A stretch of DNA of 23,235 nucleotides from a virus. A model generated the notes under the pieces. The model saw only the letters and a list, made by a program, of their open reading frames with translations, ran no database searches and was not told the DNA's origin. Of the stretch, positions 7,694 to 14,036 are shown one piece after another; within the stretch, counting starts at the first letter, position 1; each line of letters begins with the position of its first letter. Made by a program: the position numbers and the translations under genes. The stretch lies in IMG/VR virus record IMGVR_UViG_3300017963_000760, positions 1-23,235 of that record; one strand, written 5' to 3'.

Positions 7694-9213
7694 ACAAACA
7701 TATCCATGTTGCGTTGCGGGATATATCCCGAGGATCTGCGGTCATTGACGGCGAAGGTTAGCATAAACGAATCCGACAGGTCGGGCGACCGCCCGGATTT
7801 CTTCTTGATATCCTGCTTGCCGGCTACCTTGATCTTCCCGTTTGATGTGTGGTCATACCACGGCAGCGTCAGTTCACCGATCAGGTCGTCACAGTCGTCT
7901 GGCATCGAACAGTCCCGGGCCTCGAACCAGTCGCGCATGCGAAAATACAGGTCATCACGCAGCCGCATGAACCGGTCACCGATCCCGGGTGCCTCGCTCA
8001 CGTTCACCCCTTTCACGGGCAGCCCGTTCTCCTTGAGCCGGTCCACCACCCCCGCCCCCAGGCCGATGCTGTCCACCACGATGATGTCCGGTCGCTCGCT
8101 GGGCGGCAAGGCGTTATACATCGCGGTCACCTTCCCCGCGGTCTGCATCAGATCCTTGCCGCGCCACCACAGCGGTTTCTCAAGCAGCGTGTTACCCTGC
8201 CGCTTGCTCAGGCTCGTTCGATCCAGGCCGAACCGGGCAACGTCCAGCCCCCAGATGATCTTCGAACTGGCCGCCCGTTCCACATCCCGGGTCACCGCTT
8301 CCTCGACCAGTCCCAGCGAGATGACATTGTTTTCACCGCTCTTGGGGAACTCTCCCTTGACCTCCACCCGGGTAACATCGTCGTCTTCGCCATACTTGTC
8401 CGCAATCCGTTGGTACACCTGGGGGTCCACGCCTTCAACCGTCCGCGAGTCAATCGTCTTCGTGTCCCAGAACCCCCGATCCTTGTGGAAGCAATCATAG
8501 AATCTCCCGGTCGTCTGCCGCGGGTTGGATATGGCGATCCACAGCCGCAGCGGTGCCAAGTCCGTAAAGAAGCCCTCGCTCACGTTCCAGATCGGATCAT
8601 CGATACCCGAGGCCTCATCAAACGTCAACATCATGGCAATCTGGCTGTGTGCGCCGGCGAACGCATCCGGGTTCTCCGCGCTCCACGACTGACCTTCAAC
8701 GTAGTAATACTGGGTGTCGATCTTGAGCTGTTCTTCCACCATGGTCTTGAACCAGTTCGCCGGGCGCAGGCTCATGGACGACTTCTCGAACCAATGCCGG
8801 TTCAGCATCAGCGTGTGCCACTTACCCAGTTCCGCCATGGTCCTCGAGCGCAACTGGGTCTCCGTGTTCGCCGTCACTATCCCGGTACCCCCGATCCAGC
8901 AGGACGCCATCCACAGGTTCAGCATGCTCAGCAGCGCCGATTTACCCGGGCCGCGGCCGGAGCTTCGCGCCAGATACAGCGGCCGGGGCGGCAACCCCAT
9001 CCGCTGCAGTTCAAGATCCTGCTGCAGATGCTCCCCGATCTGCTGCAAGTCCTCCCGCTGCCATGTGCGCGGCCCCTCGAACCGGGCCAGCGGGGTGTTC
9101 GCCACACCCCATGGGAACACGTAGTTCACAAACCCTTCCGGGTCGTACTTGTACGTCAGGATGTTCGTCAGAAGCTCCTGCTCCTGGGCCGATGGCTCAG
9201 TCTTGATGCTCAA
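7690..9213 (-). CDS. terL: Terminase large subunit
   Basis: The 507-aa DNA-packaging motor has both expected domains. The ATPase shows Walker A SGRGPGKS (about 85-92) and Walker B MMLTFDE (194-200), with the coupling segment IAISNPRQTTGRFYD after it. The RuvC-like nuclease shows GLDVARFG (322-329, D324), IIVVDSIGLGAG (377-388, D381) and SPDLSDSFMLTFA (476-488, D478/D481), which supply the metal-binding acids. It cuts concatemers and drives DNA through the portal. Its start lies inside the small-subunit gene (17-base overlap) and its end overlaps the portal start by four bases. Confidence 0.95.
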   Translation of the reverse strand: MSIKTEPSAQEQELLTNILTYKYDPEGFVNYVFPWGVANTPLARFEGPRTWQREDLQQIGEHLQQDLELQRMGLPPRPLYLARSSGRGPGKSALLSMLNLWMASCWIGGTGIVTANTETQLRSRTMAELGKWHTLMLNRHWFEKSSMSLRPANWFKTMVEEQLKIDTQYYYVEGQSWSAENPDAFAGAHSQIAMMLTFDEASGIDDPIWNVSEGFFTDLAPLRLWIAISNPRQTTGRFYDCFHKDRGFWDTKTIDSRTVEGVDPQVYQRIADKYGEDDDVTRVEVKGEFPKSGENNVISLGLVEEAVTRDVERAASSKIIWGLDVARFGLDRTSLSKRQGNTLLEKPLWWRGKDLMQTAGKVTAMYNALPPSERPDIIVVDSIGLGAGVVDRLKENGLPVKGVNVSEAPGIGDRFMRLRDDLYFRMRDWFEARDCSMPDDCDDLIGELTLPWYDHTSNGKIKVAGKQDIKKKSGRSPDLSDSFMLTFAVNDRRSSGYIPQRNMDMFV

Positions 9214-9688
9214 TCACCACCCCCATCCGGTCGTTGTGCAGCATCGCCGCCCGTTCTTCTGCCGCCCGCATGGCATCGGTGATATCCACGGTATGGTTCA
9301 CATCGATCTGCTTCGATTCCCCATACCGCTTCCTGTTCCACACCCCCAGCAACCATTTCCGGGTGTTGATCCGCAGGGTGGACCGCTGGACATCCTCCAT
9401 CCCCTCACCGTCGGCAATGTCCAGCATCTCATCTTCAATCTTCTCAGCACCGGCTTCCCGGGCCTCGTAGTACCGGGCCTTACGCTGCGGATCGGCAAAT
9501 ATCCACCGCCGAAACCGCTCTATGTCGGGCATGTGGGCATCCCGGCAGATGGATGTCAGAGTCTCGCCGGCCGTACACCGCTCCAGGGCATGCTCCCACA
9601 CCCACTCCGTGTAAAACTCGCCACCGTCCTTCTTGGGCGGCTGTAGCCAGTGGGGGACACCGGTCGTCTGGATCAGCTCGCTACCCAT
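9197..9688 (-). CDS. terS: Terminase small subunit (Sf6/HTH type)
   Basis: The 163-aa protein has a DNA-binding half: ALERCTAGETLTSICRDAH (about 34-52), MPDIERFRRWIFADPQRKAR, then YYEAREAGAEKIEDEMLDIA. This matches the Sf6-like small terminase pattern of 'g.sl..ic.d.gmp....vyrWl..d..f...Y..Ar'. A central RINTRKWLLGVWNRKRYG follows, the usual oligomerisation-linked segment. The C-terminus is short and charged. It recognises the packaging start and regulates TerL. It sits directly ahead of TerL, with the peptidase gene overlapping its start by 16 bases. Confidence 0.9.
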   Translation of the reverse strand: MGSELIQTTGVPHWLQPPKKDGGEFYTEWVWEHALERCTAGETLTSICRDAHMPDIERFRRWIFADPQRKARYYEAREAGAEKIEDEMLDIADGEGMEDVQRSTLRINTRKWLLGVWNRKRYGESKQIDVNHTVDITDAMRAAEERAAMLHNDRMGVVIEHQD

Positions 9689-10029
9689 TTTCTCTCGAGC
9701 CCCGGAACGACCCCCGCACGGAACGCATCGAACTCCACATGAATGTGTGTCTTGTGAAGGACCACATCGTAGTTGGACGATATTTTGTGGAGGGTGTCTC
9801 GCAACTTCTCATGCGCCGCGGCACCCTTGTCTTCGAAATACCGGGTCCGCAAGTCCACGGCATACCCGTAGTAGTGAAGGCTGCCCCATGAGTGCTTGCC
9901 ATCACGCGCACTTGTGACCACGCATTCCTGCCCCAGATGTCGCCAGATGCGGCTGGCAATAAACAACACCGGCTGCATCTGCGGCTCCAGGCCATGGATG
10001 TTCACAGATTCGCTTTTCGTCTCAATCAT
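9673..10029 (-). CDS. M15-family peptidoglycan peptidase (probable endolysin)
   Basis: The 118-aa protein contains the zinc site of M15 (VanY/L-alanyl-D-glutamate-type) peptidases: SLHYYGYAVDL (H52 and D59) and THIHVEFD (H95/H97), preceded by VVTSARDGKHSWGS. It lacks any cell-wall-binding domain, as usual for small single-domain endolysins. The N-terminus VNIHGLEPQMQPVLFIAS fits the family, supporting the ATG at 10029 even though GGGAG is only one base away. An ATG at 9978 with GGAG six bases ahead would cut the fold short. It is the first gene of the late leftward operon. A role in lysis is likely; a role in entry cannot be excluded. Confidence 0.82.
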   Translation of the reverse strand: MIETKSESVNIHGLEPQMQPVLFIASRIWRHLGQECVVTSARDGKHSWGSLHYYGYAVDLRTRYFEDKGAAAHEKLRDTLHKISSNYDVVLHKTHIHVEFDAFRAGVVPGLERKWVAS

Positions 10030-10157
10030 GCTCCCGAGTTTAACGCATTTGCCGTGGTTTCAAAGGGGTCCATGATTCAGGGCTGCAGAAAATTTTTATT
10101 TTTCGGGGGAGAGCGGGTTTCATTTTTTCGAAGGAATATTTTTCAAAAGGCGCATGG

Positions 10158-10202
10158 GGTACCGGGGTGGGTCGGTAGATACATATACACTAGACCGGTA
10201 CC
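10158..10202. repeat. 8-bp inverted repeat GGTACCGG / CCGGTACC
   Basis: The arms are at 10158-10165 and 10195-10202, separated by 29 bases containing GATACATATACAC. The arms are perfect inverses and each contains the palindrome GGTACC. This could be an operator or cruciform next to the AT-rich block upstream of the leftward operon. Confidence 0.45.
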
Positions 10203-10457
10203 TGCCGCTGCCCCTCCCCCGGGGGACCACCCCACCCCTTCCAAACACTGGCACAGCTCTTGCATGCCACCACTACTGCGCATAATACCCATTATGTTAA
10301 ATGATGAGAATGGGTCTAAGTCATTGATATGCCTACAGTTTCCCGGATACCGTGTGTCCCAGTGGGTAGGCAAATCAGGCCATAATCAGGGGCAGACGCT
10401 CCCGATCTGCCGGGAATCCAGGTGTCTATGCCAGTTCAGGGCGGCGCCAGCCTTGCT

Positions 10458-10503
10458 CTGTTACCAATGCTACCGGGAAATGGGGTAATCGGACTGTTAC
10501 CAA
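10458..10503. repeat. 10-bp direct repeat CTGTTACCAA
   Basis: Two identical copies lie at 10458-10467 and 10494-10503, 36 bases apart. The inverse core GGTAAC recurs at about 10715. Spaced identical decamers in a control region suggest protein-binding sites, for example for the phage regulator. Confidence 0.45.
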
Positions 10504-10587
10504 GGGGTACTCACGTGGATCGCGTGAATTCAGACCTATTTTCCGGAATTCGGCCCGATTTCCAAAATCACCCTTGTTAGTCCGATT
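10487..10587. repeat. 9-bp inverted repeat AATCGGACT / AGTCCGATT
   Basis: The arms at 10487-10495 and 10579-10587 are perfect inverses, with 83 bases between. The spacing is long for a simple RNA hairpin, so a pair of binding half-sites or a looped operator is more likely. Confidence 0.4.
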
Positions 10588-10736
10588 CCCAGTCACCACT
10601 GGTAGCACTCAGCCTCCTTTGCCTCCCGTTGTCATGGGCTTCCGTGGTCACACTGGCCGCATTAGCTCCCGATCGATGGGAAGCCGCCACAGCATCCCAG
10701 AATCCGGGCACACTGGTAACATTCTATTGAACAGCA

Positions 10737-10795
10737 AATAACCCATTGGCCTAAACTTGACCCAGATCAAAATAAACCCTTGAATAACCCACTGG
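10737..10795. repeat. 13-bp direct repeat AATAACCCAYTGG flanking the promoter
   Basis: Copies at 10737-10749 and 10783-10795 differ at one base. One lies just upstream of the -35 candidate and the other covers the -10/+1 area of the rightward promoter. This is the arrangement expected for a pair of operators. Confidence 0.5.
10757..10786 (+). promoter_or_regulatory. Candidate sigma70-type rightward promoter
   Basis: TTGACC (10757-10762) is followed after 18 bases by TGAATA (10781-10786). The -35 is one base from consensus and the -10 is weak. It lies 65 bases ahead of the first rightward gene, which has a good AAGGAG site. A 13-bp repeat overlaps the -10/+1 area, so repression by a phage protein is plausible. 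Confidence 0.45.
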
Positions 10796-10850
10796 GATGG
10801 ACTAAGCTAACGCCCGTAGGGCAAAAACGAAACAACATAAGGAGCTAATC

Positions 10851-11063
10851 ATGGATACGGTACAGATCAACAGCAGTGAGATTTCCCTGGACGACTATGG
10901 CACGGGTCAGGTCAATGTGCTGTTATCCGCCACCATGCAAGAACTGCACGATATGGGGATCAAGGGTTGTCCGATGGGCCGTGGCGCGACTATGGAGGCA
11001 GCCGTTGCCGATTTGATTCGGCGTATAGAGCAAGAATCCGCCGTTACCGTGAAGTTTGTTTGA
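10851..11063 (+). CDS. Hypothetical early protein, 70 aa
   Basis: This is the first rightward gene, with an ideal AAGGAG site seven bases ahead of the ATG. The product starts MDTVQINSSEISLDDYGTGQ and ends MEAAVADLIRRIEQESAVTV, a beta-rich start and a helical end. I do not recognise the family. As the promoter-proximal gene of an operon of tiny genes it is probably made early and in quantity. Confidence 0.75.
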   Translation: MDTVQINSSEISLDDYGTGQVNVLLSATMQELHDMGIKGCPMGRGATMEAAVADLIRRIEQESAVTVKFV

Positions 11064-11068
11064 TACGC

Positions 11069-11087
11069 AAAGGAACCGAGACAATGA
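11069..11087 (+). promoter_or_regulatory. Repeated translation-start module, copy 1
   Basis: AAAGGAACCGAGACAATGA is found here and identically at 11479-11497. It contains the ribosome site AAAGGAA, a fixed spacer and the ATG. A shorter match, AAGGAACCGACCAAATGA, precedes the gene at 12634. Confidence 0.6.
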
Positions 11088-11278
11088 GCGCACAAGTCCA
11101 CAGATTCCGCGATACGGTTGCCGCGTGGCTGGGAACCGGGGCAACCGTTTACATGACACCCGACCGGGCCCGGGCGCTGGGTGAAGCACTGGTGCAGTTT
11201 GCCGATGATGTCGAAGCGGTGAAGTTCCAGGATTCCCAGCTACCGACGTTCAACCTTTCATTCGATGATGAGGATTGA
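11084..11278 (+). CDS. Hypothetical early protein, 64 aa
   Basis: The ATG at 11084 follows AAAGGAACCGAGACA; the longer frame from 10967 overlaps the preceding gene without a ribosome site and is rejected. The product starts MSAQVHRFRDTVAAWLGTGA and continues TVYMTPDRARALGEALVQFA, then ends in an acidic tail (FDDED). It resembles small phage proteins of unknown role in which a helix carries RARALGEAL. No catalytic motif is seen. Confidence 0.75.
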   Translation: MSAQVHRFRDTVAAWLGTGATVYMTPDRARALGEALVQFADDVEAVKFQDSQLPTFNLSFDDED

Positions 11279-11281
11279 CAC

Positions 11282-11404
11282 ATGCACCTTCTAAACCCTG
11301 AATTCCTTATCCCTTTTTCCCTGGCTTGCTACTTCCTGAGCCGTGGCGCGGTCATGCTGTGGCGGGATCTGGTGGACTGGTCTGAGAAACATGGGAGGAG
11401 ATGA
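11282..11404 (+). CDS. Small membrane protein, 40 aa
   Basis: This short frame starts four bases after the preceding stop, with GAGG about eight bases before the ATG. It encodes MHLLNPEFLIPFSLACYFLS and continues RGAVMLWRDLVDWSEKHGRR. The hydrophobic N-terminal half is long enough for one membrane helix and the C-terminus is basic and amphipathic. Tight spacing supports translation. Function unknown; small membrane proteins are frequent in phage early regions. Confidence 0.5.
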   Translation: MHLLNPEFLIPFSLACYFLSRGAVMLWRDLVDWSEKHGRR

Positions 11405-11407
11405 GAA

Positions 11408-11497
11408 CTGTATACCGTCACAGATCATTATTTAGTTGCCGCCTTGTGGGCAGACCTTACCGATGACGACAGACTGAGAAAGGAACCGAGACAATGA
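11408..11497 (+). CDS. Possible 29-aa protein with CTG start, or a gene remnant
   Basis: In frame after the preceding stop, an open stretch reads (L)YTVTDHYLVAALWADLTDD and ends DRLRKEPRQ at a TGA that overlaps the next ATG (ATGA). The amino-acid sequence looks coding and recalls the start of a common phage protein type. The only start candidates are CTG at 11408, seven bases after GGAGGAG, or an inner TTG. It may use a non-AUG start, be read through from the upstream gene, or be a decayed gene that lost its ATG. Confidence 0.3.
   Translation: MYTVTDHYLVAALWADLTDDDRLRKEPRQ
11479..11497 (+). promoter_or_regulatory. Repeated translation-start module, copy 2
   Basis: Identical over 19 bases to 11069-11087, including AAAGGAA, the spacer and ATGA. 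It drives the 228-aa gene. The identity between two unrelated genes suggests duplication or selection of the leader. Confidence 0.6.
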
Positions 11498-12180
11498 AAA
11501 CTATTGAACAACTGAAAGCCGAACAAGAGAAGCAACTAGCCGAGCTAGAGTATAGACTGGCGATAGCTAAACAATGCCCGGTCACCCCGGATCGCGTTAT
11601 AAAAGTCAGCACGGGGGAAGCGGCATGGGTTACCTATAAGGTGAAAGGCATCCGGGGTGCCCTGGAGATCCTGCGCCAGTTTGATCCTGTGGTGCCGTTC
11701 TCCGAAGCACGAGATGGATGCCTGTATCTGCAGCCCGAGGAACTGATGAAAGAAGGCCTAAAGGAAAAGGCGGAAGGGTTCTATGCGGTGCGGCTCGATG
11801 TAGACCAAGGCGAAGGCTTTGGACCGTCTGCGAAACTGTCATTCTACGCCCGGATTCCCGAGGCCCATGGTGGCGGCGTGTTGGTGCGGGTGCAGTGCGA
11901 CATTGAAGGCCCGGGGTATATCGGCATGTATCACGGTCTGGGTGCGCAATTGGACATCATTCGGGACCATGGGGGCCGGATAATCGACCACAAGTGGTCC
12001 CGCAACCCGGATGCCGGAGCCATAGCGGACAAGGTCATCAAGTGGGGCAGCGGCAGTGATACGTCCGCCCGGTTCAGTTACCTGTTTTGCGCCGATCAGG
12101 CTGAAGATTGGCCCGGCAAAGACCAGTCCCACGCCATGGGCCAACTGGTGAACTTGGCTGACATTCTGAAAGAGGGCTAA
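11494..12180 (+). CDS. Hypothetical phage protein, 228 aa
   Basis: This is the largest rightward gene, with a strong leader (AAAGGAACCGAGACA). The N-terminal 30 residues form a probable coiled coil (MKTIEQLKAEQEKQLAELEY). The rest is mixed alpha/beta with TGEAAWVTYKVKGIRGALEI, a middle glycine-rich part (YARIPEAHGGGVLVRVQCDI) and a C-terminal segment with SARFSYLFCADQAEDW. I know of no function; it appears to be a soluble cytoplasmic protein. Position among early genes suggests a host- or regulation-related role, which is only inference. Confidence 0.75.
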   Translation: MKTIEQLKAEQEKQLAELEYRLAIAKQCPVTPDRVIKVSTGEAAWVTYKVKGIRGALEILRQFDPVVPFSEARDGCLYLQPEELMKEGLKEKAEGFYAVRLDVDQGEGFGPSAKLSFYARIPEAHGGGVLVRVQCDIEGPGYIGMYHGLGAQLDIIRDHGGRIIDHKWSRNPDAGAIADKVIKWGSGSDTSARFSYLFCADQAEDWPGKDQSHAMGQLVNLADILKEG

Positions 12181-12184
12181 CCCA

Positions 12185-12346
12185 ATGAACAACAACGACC
12201 TGACAAAAATTCTCGAAACACACAGCGCATGGATAAAAGGCATCGATGGCGGAAAGTGCCGGGCTGAATTCGCCAGGGTGCTCGCCATTTATCACCGCGA
12301 CGGAACGAAAGCGGCCAAAGAGGAAGCTGAGGATTTTGGAAAATGA
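12185..12346 (+). CDS. Small protein resembling the head of pentapeptide-repeat phage proteins, 53 aa
   Basis: The product starts MNNNDLTKILETHSAWIKGI and continues DGGKCRAEFARVLAIYHRDG. The first 25 residues match the pattern 'l..IL..H..Wl.g..gG.rA' found at the start of many phage pentapeptide-repeat proteins, but the repeats are missing; instead a short charged helix follows. It may be a truncated or stand-alone version of that head domain. It starts five bases after the preceding stop and overlaps the next ATG (ATGA). No strong ribosome site is present, so coupling is probable. Confidence 0.55.
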   Translation: MNNNDLTKILETHSAWIKGIDGGKCRAEFARVLAIYHRDGTKAAKEEAEDFGK

Positions 12347-12621
12347 GAAAGCAAAGCAAAGCGTTTTTAGCTGGTGAACCGGTCCCCTCGTTTGTGAAAA
12401 GAGGGGCCGGTGCTATCGGTTGCTGGGTGTGCGGATCCGCCAAAGATTCGCATGTAGTCCAGCGGAATATTAAATCCGCGATTTGTCGATCCAAAAACCC
12501 CGCATTGCGGATTGAATGCTTCACCATGTCATCTATTGAAGACCGGCCCGGGTTTACTCCCGAAGTGCGCTATACCGTGGTATGCCGGCTTTATGAGAAT
12601 CCAGAAACCTATCAGCCATAA
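12343..12621 (+). CDS. Hypothetical Cys-containing protein, 92 aa
   Basis: The ATG overlaps the preceding TGA. The product has a CWVC pair (27-30) and further cysteines at 48, 59 and 81, so a zinc site is possible but incomplete by eye. The first third is basic (MRKQSKAFLAGEPVPSFVKR) and the end is YTVVCRLYENPETYQP. I do not recognise the family. A strong RNA hairpin (12379-12410) lies within its early codons. Confidence 0.6.
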   Translation: MRKQSKAFLAGEPVPSFVKRGAGAIGCWVCGSAKDSHVVQRNIKSAICRSKNPALRIECFTMSSIEDRPGFTPEVRYTVVCRLYENPETYQP

Positions 12622-12633
12622 GGAACCGACCAA

Positions 12634-12927
12634 ATGACCCACAATTACCGCTGCACCCGGGCCCGCTGTCGCAAGCGGATCAGCCTGAAGCGACCCTTGG
12701 CCAGCTATGCCCGGGAAAGACGCTGCAAGGCCTGCGGTGGCCGGCTGAGCCATGATCCGGCCGTAAAACGCCAGACGCGCCGCCAGACATGCCGATGTGA
12801 TGGGGCATGGTTCCCCCATCGCCGGGGCTCCGTACCCCTGTGCCGCCACCATGAAGGGGAAGTGACCGAACAGGACGCCCGGGACTGGTTGGAGCGGATA
12901 CAGGCCAGTGGGGGCTGCCATGGGTGA
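12634..12927 (+). CDS. Zinc-binding phage protein with two Cys/His clusters, 97 aa
   Basis: The product has C7 and C12 with C31 and C34 (YRCTRARCRKR and RRCKACGGRLS), a zinc-ribbon-like cluster. A second cluster CRCDGAWFPHRRGS with C70, H72 and H73 (LCRHH) follows. Small basic proteins with this double pattern occur in many phages without a known role; nucleic-acid binding is a reasonable guess. AAGGAACCGACCAA precedes the ATG. Its 3' end overlaps the next small gene by eight bases. Confidence 0.75.
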   Translation: MTHNYRCTRARCRKRISLKRPLASYARERRCKACGGRLSHDPAVKRQTRRQTCRCDGAWFPHRRGSVPLCRHHEGEVTEQDARDWLERIQASGGCHG

Positions 12928-13033
12928 CGTGCTGCAAAGTGCCGCCTACTGGCTGGGCTGGCTGGTGTCGTTCCTGGCAACGGCTGCCTGTATCCGGGTG
13001 GCAACCATCATACTGACTAGGGTGAAGAAATGA
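12920..13033 (+). CDS. Small one-helix membrane protein, 37 aa
   Basis: The ATG lies inside the end of the zinc-protein gene and the stop overlaps the ATG of the XRE gene (ATGA). The product MGDVLQSAAYWLGWLVSFLA continues TAACIRVATIILTRVKK: a single hydrophobic span with a positively charged end, which predicts the C-terminus on the cytoplasmic side. Function unknown. Confidence 0.5.
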   Translation: MGDVLQSAAYWLGWLVSFLATAACIRVATIILTRVKK

Positions 13034-13260
13034 CTCCCGAGAACATCAAGAAATGGCGCGACCGGCTGGGACTGTCTCAGCCGCAGATGGCCAGATACAT
13101 CGGCATCCCGGAATCCACCTATATTAAATGGGAGACCGGTCGCCGTGAGCCACCAGCGATAGCTGAGAGGGCTTTTGAACTGTTGGGCATGCTAGAGGCT
13201 TCCGGGCATCCCCATGCCGCCAGACGCAAGCAGGAAGCGAAGGAGGACAACGATGGATAG
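13030..13260 (+). CDS. XRE/Cro-type helix-turn-helix regulator
   Basis: The 76-aa protein has a clear HTH: IKKWRDRLGLSQPQMARYIG (6-25) and IPESTYIKWETGRREPP (26-42), matching the XRE pattern 'R..lglSq..mA..lGi...ty..wE.G.r.P'. The C-terminus is basic (HAARRKQEAKED). It most likely binds operators in the phage control region; the 13-bp repeats at the rightward promoter are candidates. GGGTGAAGAA lies just before the ATG. It overlaps both neighbours and belongs to the rightward operon, allowing autoregulation. Confidence 0.85.
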   Translation: MTPENIKKWRDRLGLSQPQMARYIGIPESTYIKWETGRREPPAIAERAFELLGMLEASGHPHAARRKQEAKEDNDG

Positions 13261-13405
13261 ATGGGCCGAAGTGGTTGTCGGGTGTGCGCTGTTCGCCGTG
13301 CTCACGTGGGCTGTGGTTTACTGGATCGATGACACGATCACATGGCGCGACGATTCAGCGGAACACTATCAAAAGATGATTGATGTCTTGAGGGAAACAC
13401 AATGA
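13253..13405 (+). CDS. Small membrane-anchored protein, 50 aa
   Basis: The ATG at 13253 has a near-perfect AAGGAGGA site. The product starts MDRWAEVVVGCALFAVLTWA with VVYWIDD next, giving one N-terminal transmembrane helix. It is followed by a charged, helical tail (DDSAEHYQKMIDVLRETQ), probably cytoplasmic or periplasmic. It ends in an ATGA overlap with the next gene. Function unknown; accessory membrane proteins are common near phage early regulators. Confidence 0.7.
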   Translation: MDRWAEVVVGCALFAVLTWAVVYWIDDTITWRDDSAEHYQKMIDVLRETQ

Positions 13406-13626
13406 CAAAGCTCTATAGATGGTTGAAAGGGGGGACATGGTTTCAGGTTCTCGATGACTCCTACATGCCCGGCTGGCACTACTGGGTAAAAGATCCGAAG
13501 GGGCGGGTGTACATCAAGACAGAACATTACACGCCGTGGGGGGTTGCGCGGGTTCGATCCGTGATCATGGGCATGCTCGCGGCGTGTGGGTTCCTACTCG
13601 TGCTGGTAGGGGCTAGTACACCGTAA
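13402..13626 (+). CDS. Small protein with C-terminal membrane helix, 74 aa
   Basis: The start overlaps the preceding stop. The first 50 residues are aromatic-rich and soluble-looking (WFQVLDDSYMPGWHYWVKDP), and the end is a hydrophobic span (VIMGMLAACGFLLVLVGAS). This gives a tail-anchored arrangement. I do not recognise it. Confidence 0.65.
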   Translation: MTKLYRWLKGGTWFQVLDDSYMPGWHYWVKDPKGRVYIKTEHYTPWGVARVRSVIMGMLAACGFLLVLVGASTP

Positions 13627-13637
13627 GGGGGTTTCCT

Positions 13638-14036
13638 GTGGACAAACGACCGATATCAATTCCCGACATCAACAGGTCCATCAACCGGTTGTTCAACTGG
13701 GTGCCGATCTCCGCGTATCAGGGGTACCGCAGTTTCACGGCTTGTCTGAATAAAGGGGCCAAATGCTATGACTTTGCCCGGCACAAGGCCCGATGGATCC
13801 TTGATAAAGATCTTGCCCGTGAAGCCGACCTGGAATATCTGTTTTGCCGGTATGCGTTCTCTGGTGAGGGGGTAGAACCCCATGCCGTGCTGGCGATCTA
13901 TGTTGGCGGCGTTGACGATGATCCGCTGATCTTGGATAACATTGTTGACCGGCTCTTGCCGCTGTCAGAACGCGACGATCTCACAGAAGATGCCCACATC
14001 CCCTACTGGGACATTTCACCGGAGGAACACGACTGA
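13638..14036 (+). CDS. Hypothetical phage protein, 132 aa (GTG start)
   Basis: The gene starts with GTG at 13638 after AAGGGGG. The product includes GYRSFTACLNKGAKCYDFAR and HKARWILDKDLAREADLEYL followed by FCRYAF, then an acidic C-terminus (DLTEDAHIPYWDISPEEHD). Mixed alpha/beta with several tryptophans and cysteines, no membrane span. Unknown function. The stop forms TGATG with the next gene. Confidence 0.7.
   Translation: MDKRPISIPDINRSINRLFNWVPISAYQGYRSFTACLNKGAKCYDFARHKARWILDKDLAREADLEYLFCRYAFSGEGVEPHAVLAIYVGGVDDDPLILDNIVDRLLPLSERDDLTEDAHIPYWDISPEEHD

Larger units (their letters stand above)
10030..10850. other. Gene-free, repeat-rich divergent control region
   Basis: About 820 bases separate the leftward late genes from the rightward small genes. 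I see no convincing gene: the open frames that cross it lack ribosome sites and have random-looking products. It holds a strongly A+T-rich block at about 10088-10150, an 8-bp inverted repeat around a TATACA-like stretch, a 12-bp palindrome TCCCCCGGGGGA (10215-10226), a CATAAT/ATTATG hairpin (10281-10296), several longer-range repeats and a candidate rightward promoter. It probably contains the promoters for both directions. A replication origin is possible but not shown. Confidence 0.6.

Noticed and set aside
7849-9282. Long rightward ORF (477 aa) opposite the large terminase
   Set aside because: Antisense shadow of a gene with all catalytic motifs; the product is P/H/R-rich with no domain pattern.
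10143-10373. Leftward ORF (76 aa) in the control region
   Set aside because: No Shine-Dalgarno site; the translation is Gly/Pro/Cys noise from repeats and the C5G5 palindrome.
9892-10488. Rightward ORF (198 aa) across the control region
   Set aside because: Covers AT-rich and repeat sequences, begins inside the peptidase gene, and the product looks random with no ribosome site.
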